Shown piece by piece: positions 1 to 8,259 of a stretch of 64,000 nt of DNA. Positions within the stretch are counted from its first letter, which is position 1. Every line of letters begins with the position of its first letter. Under the pieces are notes generated by a model that saw only the letters and a program-made list of their open reading frames with translations, had not been told where the DNA came from and did no database searches. A program made the translations under genes and the position numbers. The stretch comes from Mycobacterium europaeum (GTDB taxonomy: Bacteria; Actinomycetota; Actinomycetes; Mycobacteriales; Mycobacteriaceae), in NCBI RefSeq assembly GCF_002102155.1, contig NZ_LQOU01000042.1, positions 53,835 through 117,834 of the forward strand. Reading direction: 5' to 3'.

Positions 1-112
1 ATACCGAACGGGGCCGCTCCAGCGTTTCGCTTGCGGGCGGCAGGTTTTCGTCGAGGAAGGCCGCGAACTCCGACCGAAACGCCTCGACGTCGGAATCAAA
101 AGTCAGCTGCAC
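1..112 (-). CDS. acyl-CoA dehydrogenase, N-terminal fragment cut by the window edge
   Basis: Only the first 37 codons are inside the window. From a GTG at 112, preceded by GGAG, the reverse strand reads VQLTFDSDVEAFRSEF and so on. This closely matches the start of the acyl-CoA dehydrogenase at 28907-30082 (VQLTFDADVEAFRAEF), so the two are paralogues. The reading frame overlaps the 3' end of the upstream dehydrogenase gene by 17 bases, which implies translational coupling. Actinobacterial FadE pairs encoded this way commonly form alpha2-beta2 enzymes acting on bulky acyl-CoA substrates; that role is inferred here. Assignment rests on the paralogue match alone. Confidence 0.75.
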   Translation of the reverse strand, partial: MQLTFDSDVEAFRSEFAAFLDENLPPASETLERPRSV

Positions 113-1094
113 GGTACTCCTCCGCGATGCGCGCCCGGTGCTCGGCGGCGCCGCCCAGCATCAACTCACCGGCCTTGGCGCGCTTCAGCGCGAACTGCAG
201 ATCGTTCTCCCACGTGAATCCCATTGCGCCGTGGAGCTGTAAACCATGCCGGAAGACCAGCGACTGGCACTCCCCGGCCGACGCCTTGGCCATGGCCGCC
301 GCGAGCCGGCGGCGGGGATCGTCGGCGGCGATGGTCAGCGCCGCGAAGTACGCCAGGGCCCTGGCCCGTTCCACCGCGACGTGCATGTCCGCGGCCTTGT
401 GCTGAACGGCCTGGAACGAACCGATCGGCACGCCGAATTGCTGCCGGCTCCGGACGTGTTCGAGCACCAGATCGAGGATGCGCTGGCACGCACCGACCAT
501 GGTGATCGCCATGCCCGTCAGCGCGATGTGGTGCGCGCGCTCGGAGTCGACGGTGAGCCGGGCGCTGTCGGGCACCCGGACTTCGCCGAACGACAGGTCG
601 GCGACGTGCAGGACGGGATCGAAGATCGCCGTCCGCCGCGCCGACACCTGGTTCGACGCGATGACGAACACCCCGGCGTCGGTCACCACCGCCAAGCGGT
701 CGACGCGATCGCCGTCGAGCACATGCCGCGCGGTCCCGTCCAACACCCAGCCCTCGGCGTCCCGGTGCGCCGCCACCCCGCCGTACACGGCGGTGCCCGA
801 CTCGTGCGGATCGAACTGCTCAGCCGCCAACGGGGCGAACTGGCTCATCGTCGCCAGGAAGGGGGTGGGGTCGGTCGCGCGCCCCAATTCCTCGAGCACG
901 ACCGCCAATTCGACGGCGCTGGCGGCATCGTTCAGCTCGGTCCAGCCCTGGTCCACATACGACTTCCACAAGGGGCTGGGGTCGACACCGTCCTCGGCCA
1001 CGCCGCGCACCAGAGCGGGTGGGCACTGCTTGGCGACGGCGTCGCGAACGGTCTTCTGCCACAGCCGCTGATCGGCATCGAACTCCAACAGCAT
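96..1094 (-). CDS. acyl-CoA dehydrogenase family protein (FadE-like, probable smaller partner subunit)
   Basis: 332 residues, shorter than the usual 380-400 of a full acyl-CoA dehydrogenase. The C-terminal half is recognisable from RSRQQFGVPIGSFQAVQHK (the helix that packs near FAD) and GLQLHGAMGFTWENDLQF. The N-terminal half is weakly conserved. The family oxidises acyl-CoA to enoyl-CoA with FAD. Short members like this usually pair with a full-length subunit, and here the next gene (1-112) overlaps it by 17 bases. The ATG at 1094 lies 31 bases from the palindrome at 1125-1143. Substrate unknown. Confidence 0.88.
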   Translation of the reverse strand: MLLEFDADQRLWQKTVRDAVAKQCPPALVRGVAEDGVDPSPLWKSYVDQGWTELNDAASAVELAVVLEELGRATDPTPFLATMSQFAPLAAEQFDPHESGTAVYGGVAAHRDAEGWVLDGTARHVLDGDRVDRLAVVTDAGVFVIASNQVSARRTAIFDPVLHVADLSFGEVRVPDSARLTVDSERAHHIALTGMAITMVGACQRILDLVLEHVRSRQQFGVPIGSFQAVQHKAADMHVAVERARALAYFAALTIAADDPRRRLAAAMAKASAGECQSLVFRHGLQLHGAMGFTWENDLQFALKRAKAGELMLGGAAEHRARIAEEYRAADF

Positions 1095-1124
1095 GAAGGC
1101 CGCCTCCCTGTCATCACCGCCGGC

Positions 1125-1143
1125 GCGAGAATATCATTCTCGC
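1125..1143. promoter_or_regulatory. palindromic operator candidate, exact copy A of GAGAAT-N3-ATTCTC
   Basis: Perfect inverted repeat GCGAGAAT-ATC-ATTCTCGC, 8-bp arms and a 3-bp centre. It lies between the divergent genes at 1094 (minus) and 1290 (plus). The same 15-bp core recurs exactly at 22840, 30189 and 31039. Symmetry and position fit a TetR-type operator; binding is inferred. Confidence 0.7.
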
Positions 1144-1289
1144 ATGCGGAAGTAATGATCTCGCAGTCGGGTTACGGGGTCACGGACGCGGCCCGGCGGA
1201 TATCGATGCCGACCGCGTTGACCGGTCGCGATGCGAGACTGCGCTCGGGGCATTACGACGCCGGCGCCCCCGGACGAAGGGAAAGACCA

Positions 1290-1682
1290 TTGGATCGCGA
1301 GACCTACCAGCGGGGGCTGGACATCCGCTCCGCCGTGCTGGGCGAGGAGTATGTCAGCCGCGCCCTGGCCGACGCGGACGACTTCACCAAGCCCCTGCAG
1401 GACCTGGTCACCGAGTACTGCTGGGGCGCGGTGTGGGGCCGCGACGAGTTGTCCCGAAAGACGCGCAGCATGCTCAACCTGGCGATGATCTCGGTGTTGA
1501 ATCGCCCGAACGAACTGCGCACGCACGTCAAGGCGGCGCTGACGAACGGCGTCACCCGCGAGGAGATTCGCGAGATCTTCCTGCAGGTCGCCATCTACGC
1601 GGGAGTGCCGGCCGCGGTCGACAGCTTCCGCATCGCCCGCGAGGCGTTCGCCGAACTAGAGCGGGACCGTGGCGATCGCTAG
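1290..1682 (+). CDS. carboxymuconolactone decarboxylase (CMD) family protein
   Basis: 130 residues from a TTG at 1290 preceded by GAAGGGA; the start LDRETYQRGLDIR is typical of the family. An ATG at 1206 in the same frame would add 28 residues that look non-coding. Conserved features include EYCWGAVWGR, KTRSMLNLAM and NGVTREEIREIF. PcaC-type members decarboxylate gamma-carboxymuconolactone in the protocatechuate branch of aromatic breakdown, but many CMD proteins have other roles and no other pca gene is here. The downstream dehydrogenase starts 52 bases later. Palindrome A lies upstream. Confidence 0.85.
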   Translation: MDRETYQRGLDIRSAVLGEEYVSRALADADDFTKPLQDLVTEYCWGAVWGRDELSRKTRSMLNLAMISVLNRPNELRTHVKAALTNGVTREEIREIFLQVAIYAGVPAAVDSFRIAREAFAELERDRGDR

Positions 1683-1734
1683 CGCGGCGAAGCCGGGCGC
1701 TGCGGGTCGCGACCATCAAGATTCGGGGATCGCC

Positions 1735-2658
1735 GTGCGGGTGGGATTCGTCGGGCTGGGGAACATGGGTTTTCCCATGGCACGGCGCCTGATTGAGCAA
1801 AACCATGACGTCGTGGCGTTCGACACGCGCGAGGAGGCGCTGGAGCGCGTCGTCGCCTTGGGGGCGCGTCCCGCGTCGTCGCCGAAAGACGTCGCCGACC
1901 GTGCCGAGACGGTGCTGGCCAGCCTCCCCACGCCGGCCGCCTCGCTCGAGGTGGCGACCGGTGCGGCGGGCGTGATCGCGGGCGCGCGGATCGAGCGCTA
2001 CGTCGACCTGTCCACGATCGGCAGCCGCACCGCGGGCCAGATCCACGACCGGCTCGCCCAGCGCGACATCGTGGCGATCGACAGCCCGGTCAGCGGCGGC
2101 GTCGGCGGGGCCGAGAAGGGCGCCCTCGCGATCATGGTGTCCGGTCCGCGCGCCGGATTCGAGGCCGCCCGACCCGCCCTCGAGGCGATCGGCCGACCGT
2201 TCTACGTCGGAGCCAAACCCGGTTTGGCGCAGACGATGAAGCTCGCCAACAACGTGCTGGCGGCCAACGTCCTGGCCGCGACCGCAGAGGTCGTGGTGAT
2301 GGGCGTGAAGGCCGGGCTCGACCCGGCCGTGATGATCGAGGTGCTCAACGCCGGCTCGGGCGCCACCAGCGCGAGCCGGGACAAGTTCCCCCGCGCGATC
2401 CTGCCCGGGACGTTCGATTACGGGTTTGCCACCGGGCTGATGGTCAAAGACGTGCGGCTCTATCTCGAGGAAGCGGAAGCGCTCGGCGTGCCGACGGACG
2501 TGGCCACCACCATCCGCCGGCTCTGGGAGCGGGTCGCGGATGACCAAGGCCCCGATTCCGACTTCACGACGGTCATCAAACCGCTCGAGCGGGCCGCCGG
2601 CGTGACGGTCGGCCCGTCGCCCGCCCAGCCCGGTCACCCCCTGCATAGAGGCGGATGA
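1735..2658 (+). CDS. NAD(P)-dependent 3-hydroxyisobutyrate dehydrogenase family protein
   Basis: 307 residues from GTG 1735 (VRVGFVGLGNMG), the usual family start; an ATG at 1669 would overlap the previous gene. The Rossmann motif GLGNMG is at the N-terminus, the substrate motif DSPVSGGVGG near residue 120, and the catalytic-lysine segment TMKLANN near residue 170. The family oxidises beta-hydroxy acids with NAD(P). It is cotranscribed with the CMD-like gene. Two more members of the family sit at 11654 and 12477, so several hydroxy-acid steps are likely served by this region. Confidence 0.88.
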   Translation: MRVGFVGLGNMGFPMARRLIEQNHDVVAFDTREEALERVVALGARPASSPKDVADRAETVLASLPTPAASLEVATGAAGVIAGARIERYVDLSTIGSRTAGQIHDRLAQRDIVAIDSPVSGGVGGAEKGALAIMVSGPRAGFEAARPALEAIGRPFYVGAKPGLAQTMKLANNVLAANVLAATAEVVVMGVKAGLDPAVMIEVLNAGSGATSASRDKFPRAILPGTFDYGFATGLMVKDVRLYLEEAEALGVPTDVATTIRRLWERVADDQGPDSDFTTVIKPLERAAGVTVGPSPAQPGHPLHRGG

Positions 2659-2675
2659 CCCCGATCCGCGGGCCA

Positions 2676-2690
2676 GAGAATGGTATTATC
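2676..2690. promoter_or_regulatory. degenerate GAGAAT-N3-ATTCTC site B
   Basis: GAGAAT-GGT-ATTATC, 11 of 12 arm positions matching the palindrome seen exactly at 1125, 22840, 30189 and 31039. It lies in the 198-base, comparatively AT-rich gap upstream of the amidohydrolase gene at 2857. Confidence 0.5.
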
Positions 2691-2856
2691 CGGATTTAAG
2701 AACGATACTTGCGAAACCCGTGGGAAATCGCCTACTACCAGCGATGATGACTAAACGAAACGCTTACCGAAAACCCATTGAATGACCGTTGAGAAGAATG
2801 TTAGGTTATCTATCATATGACCCGGCTGGGCTCGCGTTGGCCGCCCGAGTCGAAGG

Positions 2857-3957
2857 ATGGCTTTCGTGATCGAACACGCTGACGGCACTCGCACACCCCT
2901 GATCGACGCGAGCGTGCACATTTTCTTCCCGTCCAACAAGGCGCTGCGGAAGACCCTGCGCGAGCCGTTCAAGAGCCGCGGCTTCCCCGATTACGAGATG
3001 GACTGGTATGGCGCTCCCGGCGGTGAGTACGCGCCGAACACCGAGGGACCGGACGGCCAATACCCCGGATCAGATCCGGAATTCGTTGCCCAGGAGCTGT
3101 TTTCGAAGCGCGGGGTCGACGTCGCCGTCCTGCATCCGATGGGCCGCGGCATCATGCCCGACCGGCACCTCGGCACCGCCCTGCACGCCGCCCACAACGA
3201 GATGATGGTGTCGAACTGGCTGGAGTCCAGCGAGTTCGGCGAGAAGTTCCGCGGCACCATCCGGGTCAATCCGGACGACATCGCCGGCGCATTGCGGGAG
3301 ATCGAGAAATGGCGCGCGCATCCGCGCGTCGTCCAGATCGGCGTCCCGCTGCAATCCCGCGAGCTGTACGGCAAACCGCAGTTCTGGCCACTGTGGGAGG
3401 CCGCGGTCGACGCCGGGCTGCCAGTGGCCGCGCACATCGAGGTGGGCAACGGGATCATGTTCCCGCCAACGCCGTCCGGCAACACCCGCACCTACGAGCA
3501 ATACGTCAGCTTCATGGCGCTGAATTACATCTACCACCTGATGAACATGATCGCCGAGGGAGTGTTCGAGCGCTTCGCCGGACTGAAGTTCGTCTGGGCC
3601 GACGGCGCCGCCGACTTCGTGACACCGTTCATCTGGCGGATGGACACGTTCGGGCGGCCGCACCTCGAGCAGACGCCGTGGGCGCCGCGCATTCCCAGCG
3701 ACTACCTGCCCGGGCACGTGTACTTCGTCCAGGGCAGCCTCGACGGTCCCGGCGATGTCGAGTTCGCCGGCGAATGGTTCGGCTTCACCGGCAAGGACGA
3801 CATGGTGATGTTCGGCTCCAGCTACCCGCACTGGCAGTTCGGTGATGCGACGAAGCTGCCCGGCGCGCTCTCCGCCGAACAGCGCGAAAAGGTGTGCTGG
3901 CGCAACGCGGCGCAGCTCTACGGCATAGACATGCCCGCCGGGGTCGGCGCACAGTAG
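2857..3957 (+). CDS. amidohydrolase-2 (ACMSD-like) family protein with altered metal site
   Basis: 366 residues. The fold is recognisable from LIDASVHIFFP at the N-terminus, VAAHIEVGNG near residue 190 and FGSSYPHWQF near residue 320. ACMSD-type proteins decarboxylate or hydrolyse aromatic acids using one metal held by D-x-H, a central His and a C-terminal Asp. Here the C-terminal motif reads SSYPH where the neighbour at 3988 has SDYPH, so the Asp is a Ser; the N-terminal motif also lacks one acidic or His ligand (SVH against DVH). The central His remains. It may be a non-catalytic partner of the next gene, which starts 30 bases downstream. Confidence 0.88.
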   Translation: MAFVIEHADGTRTPLIDASVHIFFPSNKALRKTLREPFKSRGFPDYEMDWYGAPGGEYAPNTEGPDGQYPGSDPEFVAQELFSKRGVDVAVLHPMGRGIMPDRHLGTALHAAHNEMMVSNWLESSEFGEKFRGTIRVNPDDIAGALREIEKWRAHPRVVQIGVPLQSRELYGKPQFWPLWEAAVDAGLPVAAHIEVGNGIMFPPTPSGNTRTYEQYVSFMALNYIYHLMNMIAEGVFERFAGLKFVWADGAADFVTPFIWRMDTFGRPHLEQTPWAPRIPSDYLPGHVYFVQGSLDGPGDVEFAGEWFGFTGKDDMVMFGSSYPHWQFGDATKLPGALSAEQREKVCWRNAAQLYGIDMPAGVGAQ

Positions 3958-3987
3958 GAGTAGGACGTGAGACCGAGGAGTTCGGAG

Positions 3988-5133
3988 ATGACGTTGACAC
4001 ATTCGCAGGAGCGGATTCCCGCTGCCGAGCGCATAGCCGTCCGGTGCGTCGACTCGGATGTCCACCCGGCGCCCAAGCGCGGCGAGCTGGTTCCATACAT
4101 CCCCGAGCCGTGGCGCAGCAAGTACTTCCTCAACCGCAATGTGGGTGAGCTGATCTACTACGACGCCCCCGACTATGCGCACTCCTACGCGATGCGCGTG
4201 GACACCTTCCCCCCCAACGGCGAGTTTCCCTGCAGCGACCCGGACTTGGCGTTTCGCCAGCTGATCATGGAGGCGGGCTCCGACATCGCGATCCTGGAAC
4301 CCGCCGCCTACCCGGCCCGGCTGCCCGAAGCGCAACACGCGATGTCGTACGCGCTCAACGACTGGCAGGCCAATCACTGGCTGGACAGCCACAACAACTG
4401 GCACGAGCGGTGGCGCGGTTCGATCTGCCTGGCCATCGAGGAGCCGCAAGAGTCCGTGCGCGAAATCGAGCGCTGGGCGGGGCACCCCTACATGGCGCAG
4501 ATCCTGATCAAGGCGGAGCCCAAGCCGTCGTGGGGCCATCCCAAATACGACCCGATCTGGGCGGCGGCGACCAAGCACGACATCACCGTGAGCTGCCACC
4601 TGTCGCGCAGCCAGTACGACGAATTACCGATTCCGCCGGTGGGATTCCCCAGCTACAACCACGACTTCATGGTGACCTATTCGCTGCTGGCCGCCAATCA
4701 GGTGATGAGCCTGATCTTCGACGGCGTCTTCGACCGCTTCCCGACGCTGCGGATCGTCTTCGTCGAGCACGCGTTCACCTGGATCCTGCCGCTGATGTGG
4801 CGGATGGACGCGATCTACGAGGCCCGCAAGTCGTGGGTGGACATCAAACGCAAGCCGTCCGAATACGTCAAGGACCACATCAAGTTCACCACCCAGCCGC
4901 TGGACTATCCCGAAGACAAGACGGAGCTGACCCGAGCGCTGGAATGGATGGAGTGCGAGAAGATCCTGCTGTTCTCCTCGGATTACCCGCATTGGACGTT
5001 CGATGACCCCCGCTGGCTGGTCAAGCACCTGCCCAAAGCTGCCCGCGACGCCGTGATGTACAAGAACGGCATCGCGACCTATCACCTGCCCGAGACCGTT
5101 CCGGTCCTCGAGGGTCAGACCCGGGTGCTCTGA
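3988..5133 (+). CDS. amidohydrolase-2 (ACMSD-like) family protein, metal site intact
   Basis: 381 residues from ATG 3988, chosen over a GTG at 3967 because GAGGAG lies 7 bases before it. The D-x-H motif VDSDVHPAPK is near the N-terminus, the central His in VSCHLSRSQ near residue 200 and the Asp in SSDYPHWTFDDP near residue 332. Members decarboxylate or hydrolyse cyclic or aromatic acids with a metal ion. It lies between the degenerate paralogue at 2857 and a Rieske protein gene starting one base after its stop. The Rieske partner suggests an oxygenase or electron-transfer step in the same pathway. Substrate unknown. Confidence 0.88.
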   Translation: MTLTHSQERIPAAERIAVRCVDSDVHPAPKRGELVPYIPEPWRSKYFLNRNVGELIYYDAPDYAHSYAMRVDTFPPNGEFPCSDPDLAFRQLIMEAGSDIAILEPAAYPARLPEAQHAMSYALNDWQANHWLDSHNNWHERWRGSICLAIEEPQESVREIERWAGHPYMAQILIKAEPKPSWGHPKYDPIWAAATKHDITVSCHLSRSQYDELPIPPVGFPSYNHDFMVTYSLLAANQVMSLIFDGVFDRFPTLRIVFVEHAFTWILPLMWRMDAIYEARKSWVDIKRKPSEYVKDHIKFTTQPLDYPEDKTELTRALEWMECEKILLFSSDYPHWTFDDPRWLVKHLPKAARDAVMYKNGIATYHLPETVPVLEGQTRVL

Positions 5134-5134
5134 G

Positions 5135-5545
5135 TTGACCTTCGAACAAGAAGGGGCAGCCAAACGGCCCGAGCCCCGTCTCGCCCAGGGCCGCGAGCAT
5201 GTCGTCGCAACCGTGGACGAGATCCCGCCGGGCAAGCACAAGCTGGTACCCATCGGGCGGCACGGCGTCGGTGTCTACAACGTCAACGGCAGCTTCTATG
5301 CCATCGCGAATTACTGCCCCCACCAAGGCGGTCCGCTGTGTTCGGGGCGGGCCCGGGGACGGACGATCGTCGACGAAACCGCTCCGGGTGACTCGGTCAT
5401 GGTGCGCGACCTGGAATACATCTATTGCCCCTGGCACCAATGGGGTTTCGAGCTGGCGACCGGCACGACCGCCGTCAAACCGGAATGGAGCATCCGCACC
5501 TATCCGGTGCGCGTCGTCGGCAACGACGTTCTGGTGCAGGCCTAA
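5135..5545 (+). CDS. Rieske [2Fe-2S] ferredoxin-like protein
   Basis: 136 residues from TTG 5135. The Rieske ligand pairs are visible as YCPHQGGPLC and YCPWHQWGF, giving C-x-H and C-x2-H. They are separated by about 38 residues, longer than the classic 15-17, with an inserted segment rich in charged residues. The protein has only the Rieske domain, so it is an electron carrier or a small oxygenase component and not a full ring hydroxylase. It sits in a tight operon with two ACMSD-like amidohydrolases and a hydrolase. No oxygenase large subunit is adjacent; the nearest is at 23428. Confidence 0.88.
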   Translation: MTFEQEGAAKRPEPRLAQGREHVVATVDEIPPGKHKLVPIGRHGVGVYNVNGSFYAIANYCPHQGGPLCSGRARGRTIVDETAPGDSVMVRDLEYIYCPWHQWGFELATGTTAVKPEWSIRTYPVRVVGNDVLVQA

Positions 5546-5560
5546 CCACAGGAGAATCGC

Positions 5561-6427
5561 GTGCCTTCAATGGAGATCAACGGGGGAAATGTCGTCTACG
5601 AAATCCTCGGTGAGTCAGGCGATCTCATTGCGCTGACGCCGGGCGGGCGGTTCAGCAAGGAGATCGAGGGGCTGCGCCCCCTCGCCGACGCGCTCGTCGC
5701 CGGCGGGTATCGCGTCCTGCTGTGGGACCGACCCAACTGCGGTGCCTCCGATGTGCAGTTCTACGGACAGAGCGAGTCGCACATGCGCGCCGAGACGCTG
5801 CACAAGCTGGTGACCGGCCTGGGCTTCGAGCGCTGCATCCTCGCCGGCGGATCGGGCGGGGCACGCGATTCCATGCTCACCACGATGCTCTACCCCGAGA
5901 TGGTCACCAAGCTGGTGGTGTGGAACATCGTCGGCGGCACCTACGGCACCTTCGTGCTCGGTTCCTTCTACATCATCCCGAGCATTCTCGCCGTGCGCGG
6001 CACCGGAATGGACGGTGTGGTGAAGGTGGCCGAATGGCGTGATCGCATCGAGGAGAACCCGAACAACAAGCAGCGGTTCCTCGACTTCGACAAAGACGAA
6101 TTCCTCAAGGTGATGCTGCGCTGGCTCAACGCGTTCGTTTCCAAACCGGGGCAGACGATTCCGGGTGTCGAGGACGAAATGTTCGACCGCATCAAGGTTC
6201 CCACGTTGATCATCCGCGGCGGTGAGAACGACATGGATCACCCCAAACGGACGTCGCTCGAGGTGAGTTGTTTGATCAAGGGGTCCAAGCTCATCGATCC
6301 GCCCTGGCCGGAGGACGCGTGGGAGCGTGCGGCCGAAGACCGCGCGGCGGGGCGGGTGCAGCACTTCAACATGTTCGACACCTGGGTGCAGGCCGCACCC
6401 GCGATCCTCGAGTTCCTGGGCTCGTGA
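5561..6427 (+). CDS. alpha/beta hydrolase
   Basis: 288 residues from GTG 5561, preceded by AGGAG. The oxyanion region is LTPGGR, the nucleophile elbow is LAGGSGGARD (Ser near residue 98) and a later strand gives LIIRGGENDMDHP with the candidate acid. A C-terminal His in RVQHFNMFDTW could complete the triad. Such enzymes split esters, or C-C bonds in meta-cleavage products. It is the last gene of the amidohydrolase/Rieske operon, 15 bases after the Rieske gene, which suggests hydrolysis of a product made by those enzymes. Confidence 0.85.
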   Translation: MPSMEINGGNVVYEILGESGDLIALTPGGRFSKEIEGLRPLADALVAGGYRVLLWDRPNCGASDVQFYGQSESHMRAETLHKLVTGLGFERCILAGGSGGARDSMLTTMLYPEMVTKLVVWNIVGGTYGTFVLGSFYIIPSILAVRGTGMDGVVKVAEWRDRIEENPNNKQRFLDFDKDEFLKVMLRWLNAFVSKPGQTIPGVEDEMFDRIKVPTLIIRGGENDMDHPKRTSLEVSCLIKGSKLIDPPWPEDAWERAAEDRAAGRVQHFNMFDTWVQAAPAILEFLGS

Positions 6428-6432
6428 TGTTG

Positions 6433-6906
6433 CTAGACGGTGCGAATGTGGACCTCGCAGTTGAGCGAGGCCTCCAGAGCCGTGTGAACCCGGCTCTCCG
6501 GGATGCGGTCGAGGTCCTCCTCACGCAGCGTCACGTAGACGATGTCGAAGCCTTCGTCGCCCGGGGTCCGCTCGATCTCACCGGTGAGCCCGAAACCGGA
6601 CAGCACGCCGTGGGCATCGTCGTCGGTCCCACGGCTGATGAAGGTGACCACCCCGGCAACCGGGGAGCCGCCGAACACTGTGGTGCACAACCCGATCGCC
6701 GCCTCGATGGCCTCGTCACCGTGTTCGGCCGCGATCAACAATTCAACTTCACGGCGGCCCAGGGGCATAGCCGGGAGGTCGTTCTCGACCACGCCGGCAC
6801 CCGACTGCCCGGCGAGCTGAAGGAGCGCTGCCATGCCGTCTCGTAGCTGCGCGGGCGTGCACACGTCTTTCGGATCGACATTGACGCGCACCACCGCAGT
6901 TCGCAT
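6433..6906 (-). CDS. conserved hypothetical protein
   Basis: 157 residues from ATG 6906 (MRTAVVRVNVDPKDVC). I do not recognise a domain. It has no signal peptide or membrane segment. It carries MPLGRREVELLIAAEHGDEAI and ends VHIRTV. It is divergent from the NuoF-like gene, only 36 bases between starts, so the two probably share a promoter region. A role with the NuoF-like/ferredoxin pair is possible from position alone. Confidence 0.7.
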   Translation of the reverse strand: MRTAVVRVNVDPKDVCTPAQLRDGMAALLQLAGQSGAGVVENDLPAMPLGRREVELLIAAEHGDEAIEAAIGLCTTVFGGSPVAGVVTFISRGTDDDAHGVLSGFGLTGEIERTPGDEGFDIVYVTLREEDLDRIPESRVHTALEASLNCEVHIRTV

Positions 6907-6942
6907 GGGCGCAAGCCTAACCAAGACGCCGGCGGGCCAGCC

Positions 6943-8259
6943 GTGAACACCGCGCAATCCACCGCCATCACCACCGTCGCCTTCCCCGGGTGTGAACCCC
7001 GGTTGCTGTTCGAACGAACCGGCCAACCCCGCGAGGACCTCGCGGCGTATCGGCGGCTCGGCGGATACCGGCCGCTGGTCGACGCCGACTCGTTGCTGCG
7101 CGAGGTCGACGCCGGTGGGCTGGTCGGCCGCGGCGGTGCGGCCTTCCCGCTCGCGATCAAGTTGCGTACGGTGCGCGACAATGCCGGCCTCGCAGGGCGC
7201 GGTGCCGGTGGCGCCGTGGTCGTCGCGAATGGCGAAGAGGGAGAACCGGCTTCGATCAAAGACCGCTGGCTGCTGCGCAACCGGCCCCACCTGATCCTCG
7301 ACGGGCTCCGGCTGGCGGCAGCGATCGTCGGCGCGGGCCGCGCCTACGTCTACGTGTCCGACCCGGAGTCGGCGCACAGCGTCGAGACCGCGCTCGATGA
7401 GCTGGGTCCCGACGCGCTCGGCGTCACGGTCGGCATGTTGACCGTGCAGCCCGGGTATGTGGCCGGCGAGGAAACCGCCGCCGTCCGCGCGATCAACGGC
7501 GGCCCGGCCAAGCCGACCGACAAGCCGCCACGCCCCTTCGAAACCGGCGTCGACGAGCGGCCCACACTGGTGAGCAACGTCGAGACGCTGGCCAACCTGC
7601 CGTTCCTGCAGGGCCACGGCGCCGCGGCATTCCGCTCGCAGGGCACATCACTCTCCCCGGGCACCTTCCTGGCCACCATCACCGGGGCCGGCCGGTCGCC
7701 CGTTCTCTACGAGCTTCCGCACGGCATGCCCTTCACCGAACTCCTTGCCCTGCACGGTGTTCCGGCGGAGCACGTGCGAGGTGCGTTGCTGGGCGGCTAC
7801 TTCGCCGGTCTGCTCAACCGCACCGTGCTGGACACGACGCTGGACCACGAGACGATGCGGCGACTGGGCAGCGGCCTGGGTTGCGGCGCCATCTCGGTGA
7901 TCACCGACGACTGCCCCGTCGCGGTCGCCGCGTCGGTGCTGGCCTACTTCGACCGCGAGAACGCCGGCCAATGCGGGTCGTGCTTCAACGGGACGGCGGC
8001 GATGGCCGCCGTCGCAGGCGCGCTGCGAGACGGCGTGGCGACAACCGAAGACGTCGAGCGGTTGCGCCGCTGGTCGGTGCTGCTGCGCGGACGCGGCGCG
8101 TGCGCAACGCTGGACGCCGCCACCAACGTCGCCGCCAGCCTGCTCGGTCAGTTCCCGGGCGAAGTCGCCACCCATCTCGACGGCGCGTGCCCGGACTGCG
8201 CCCGCGGCGCGTTCCGGGCCGACCGGCCCTACCAGGCGGAGGCGGTGAGGCTCGCATGA
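6943..8259 (+). CDS. NuoF-like NADH dehydrogenase (51-kDa family) flavoprotein
   Basis: 438 residues from GTG 6943. The FMN/NADH motifs of the 51-kDa subunit are present: GRGGAAFPLAIKL near residue 62 and GEEGEPASIKDR near residue 93. The SLBB-like region follows. The Fe-S region differs from NuoF: GQCGSCFNGTAA supplies C-x2-C, but the third Cys of C-x2-C-x2-C is Gly; further Cys lie in RGACATLD and GACPDCARG. No NuoE or NuoG is nearby. The next gene is a ferredoxin overlapping by 4 bases, so an NADH:ferredoxin reductase role, perhaps feeding the P450s or Rieske proteins, is a reasonable inference. Confidence 0.85.
   Translation: MNTAQSTAITTVAFPGCEPRLLFERTGQPREDLAAYRRLGGYRPLVDADSLLREVDAGGLVGRGGAAFPLAIKLRTVRDNAGLAGRGAGGAVVVANGEEGEPASIKDRWLLRNRPHLILDGLRLAAAIVGAGRAYVYVSDPESAHSVETALDELGPDALGVTVGMLTVQPGYVAGEETAAVRAINGGPAKPTDKPPRPFETGVDERPTLVSNVETLANLPFLQGHGAAAFRSQGTSLSPGTFLATITGAGRSPVLYELPHGMPFTELLALHGVPAEHVRGALLGGYFAGLLNRTVLDTTLDHETMRRLGSGLGCGAISVITDDCPVAVAASVLAYFDRENAGQCGSCFNGTAAMAAVAGALRDGVATTEDVERLRRWSVLLRGRGACATLDAATNVAASLLGQFPGEVATHLDGACPDCARGAFRADRPYQAEAVRLA

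Noticed and set aside
246..1289. Long plus-strand open frame ahead of the CMD gene, antisense to the FadE-like gene
   Set aside because: Its translation is low-complexity Arg/Gly/Pro and His-rich, typical of a GC-rich antisense frame; only the part from 1290 matches a family.
3070..4599. 509-codon minus-strand frame
   Set aside because: Antisense to the two amidohydrolases; His/Arg/Val-rich sequence without domains.
5540..5575. GAGAAT hexamer before the hydrolase at 5561
   Set aside because: It is followed by CGCGTGCC with no ATTCTC arm and is part of the ribosome-binding site.
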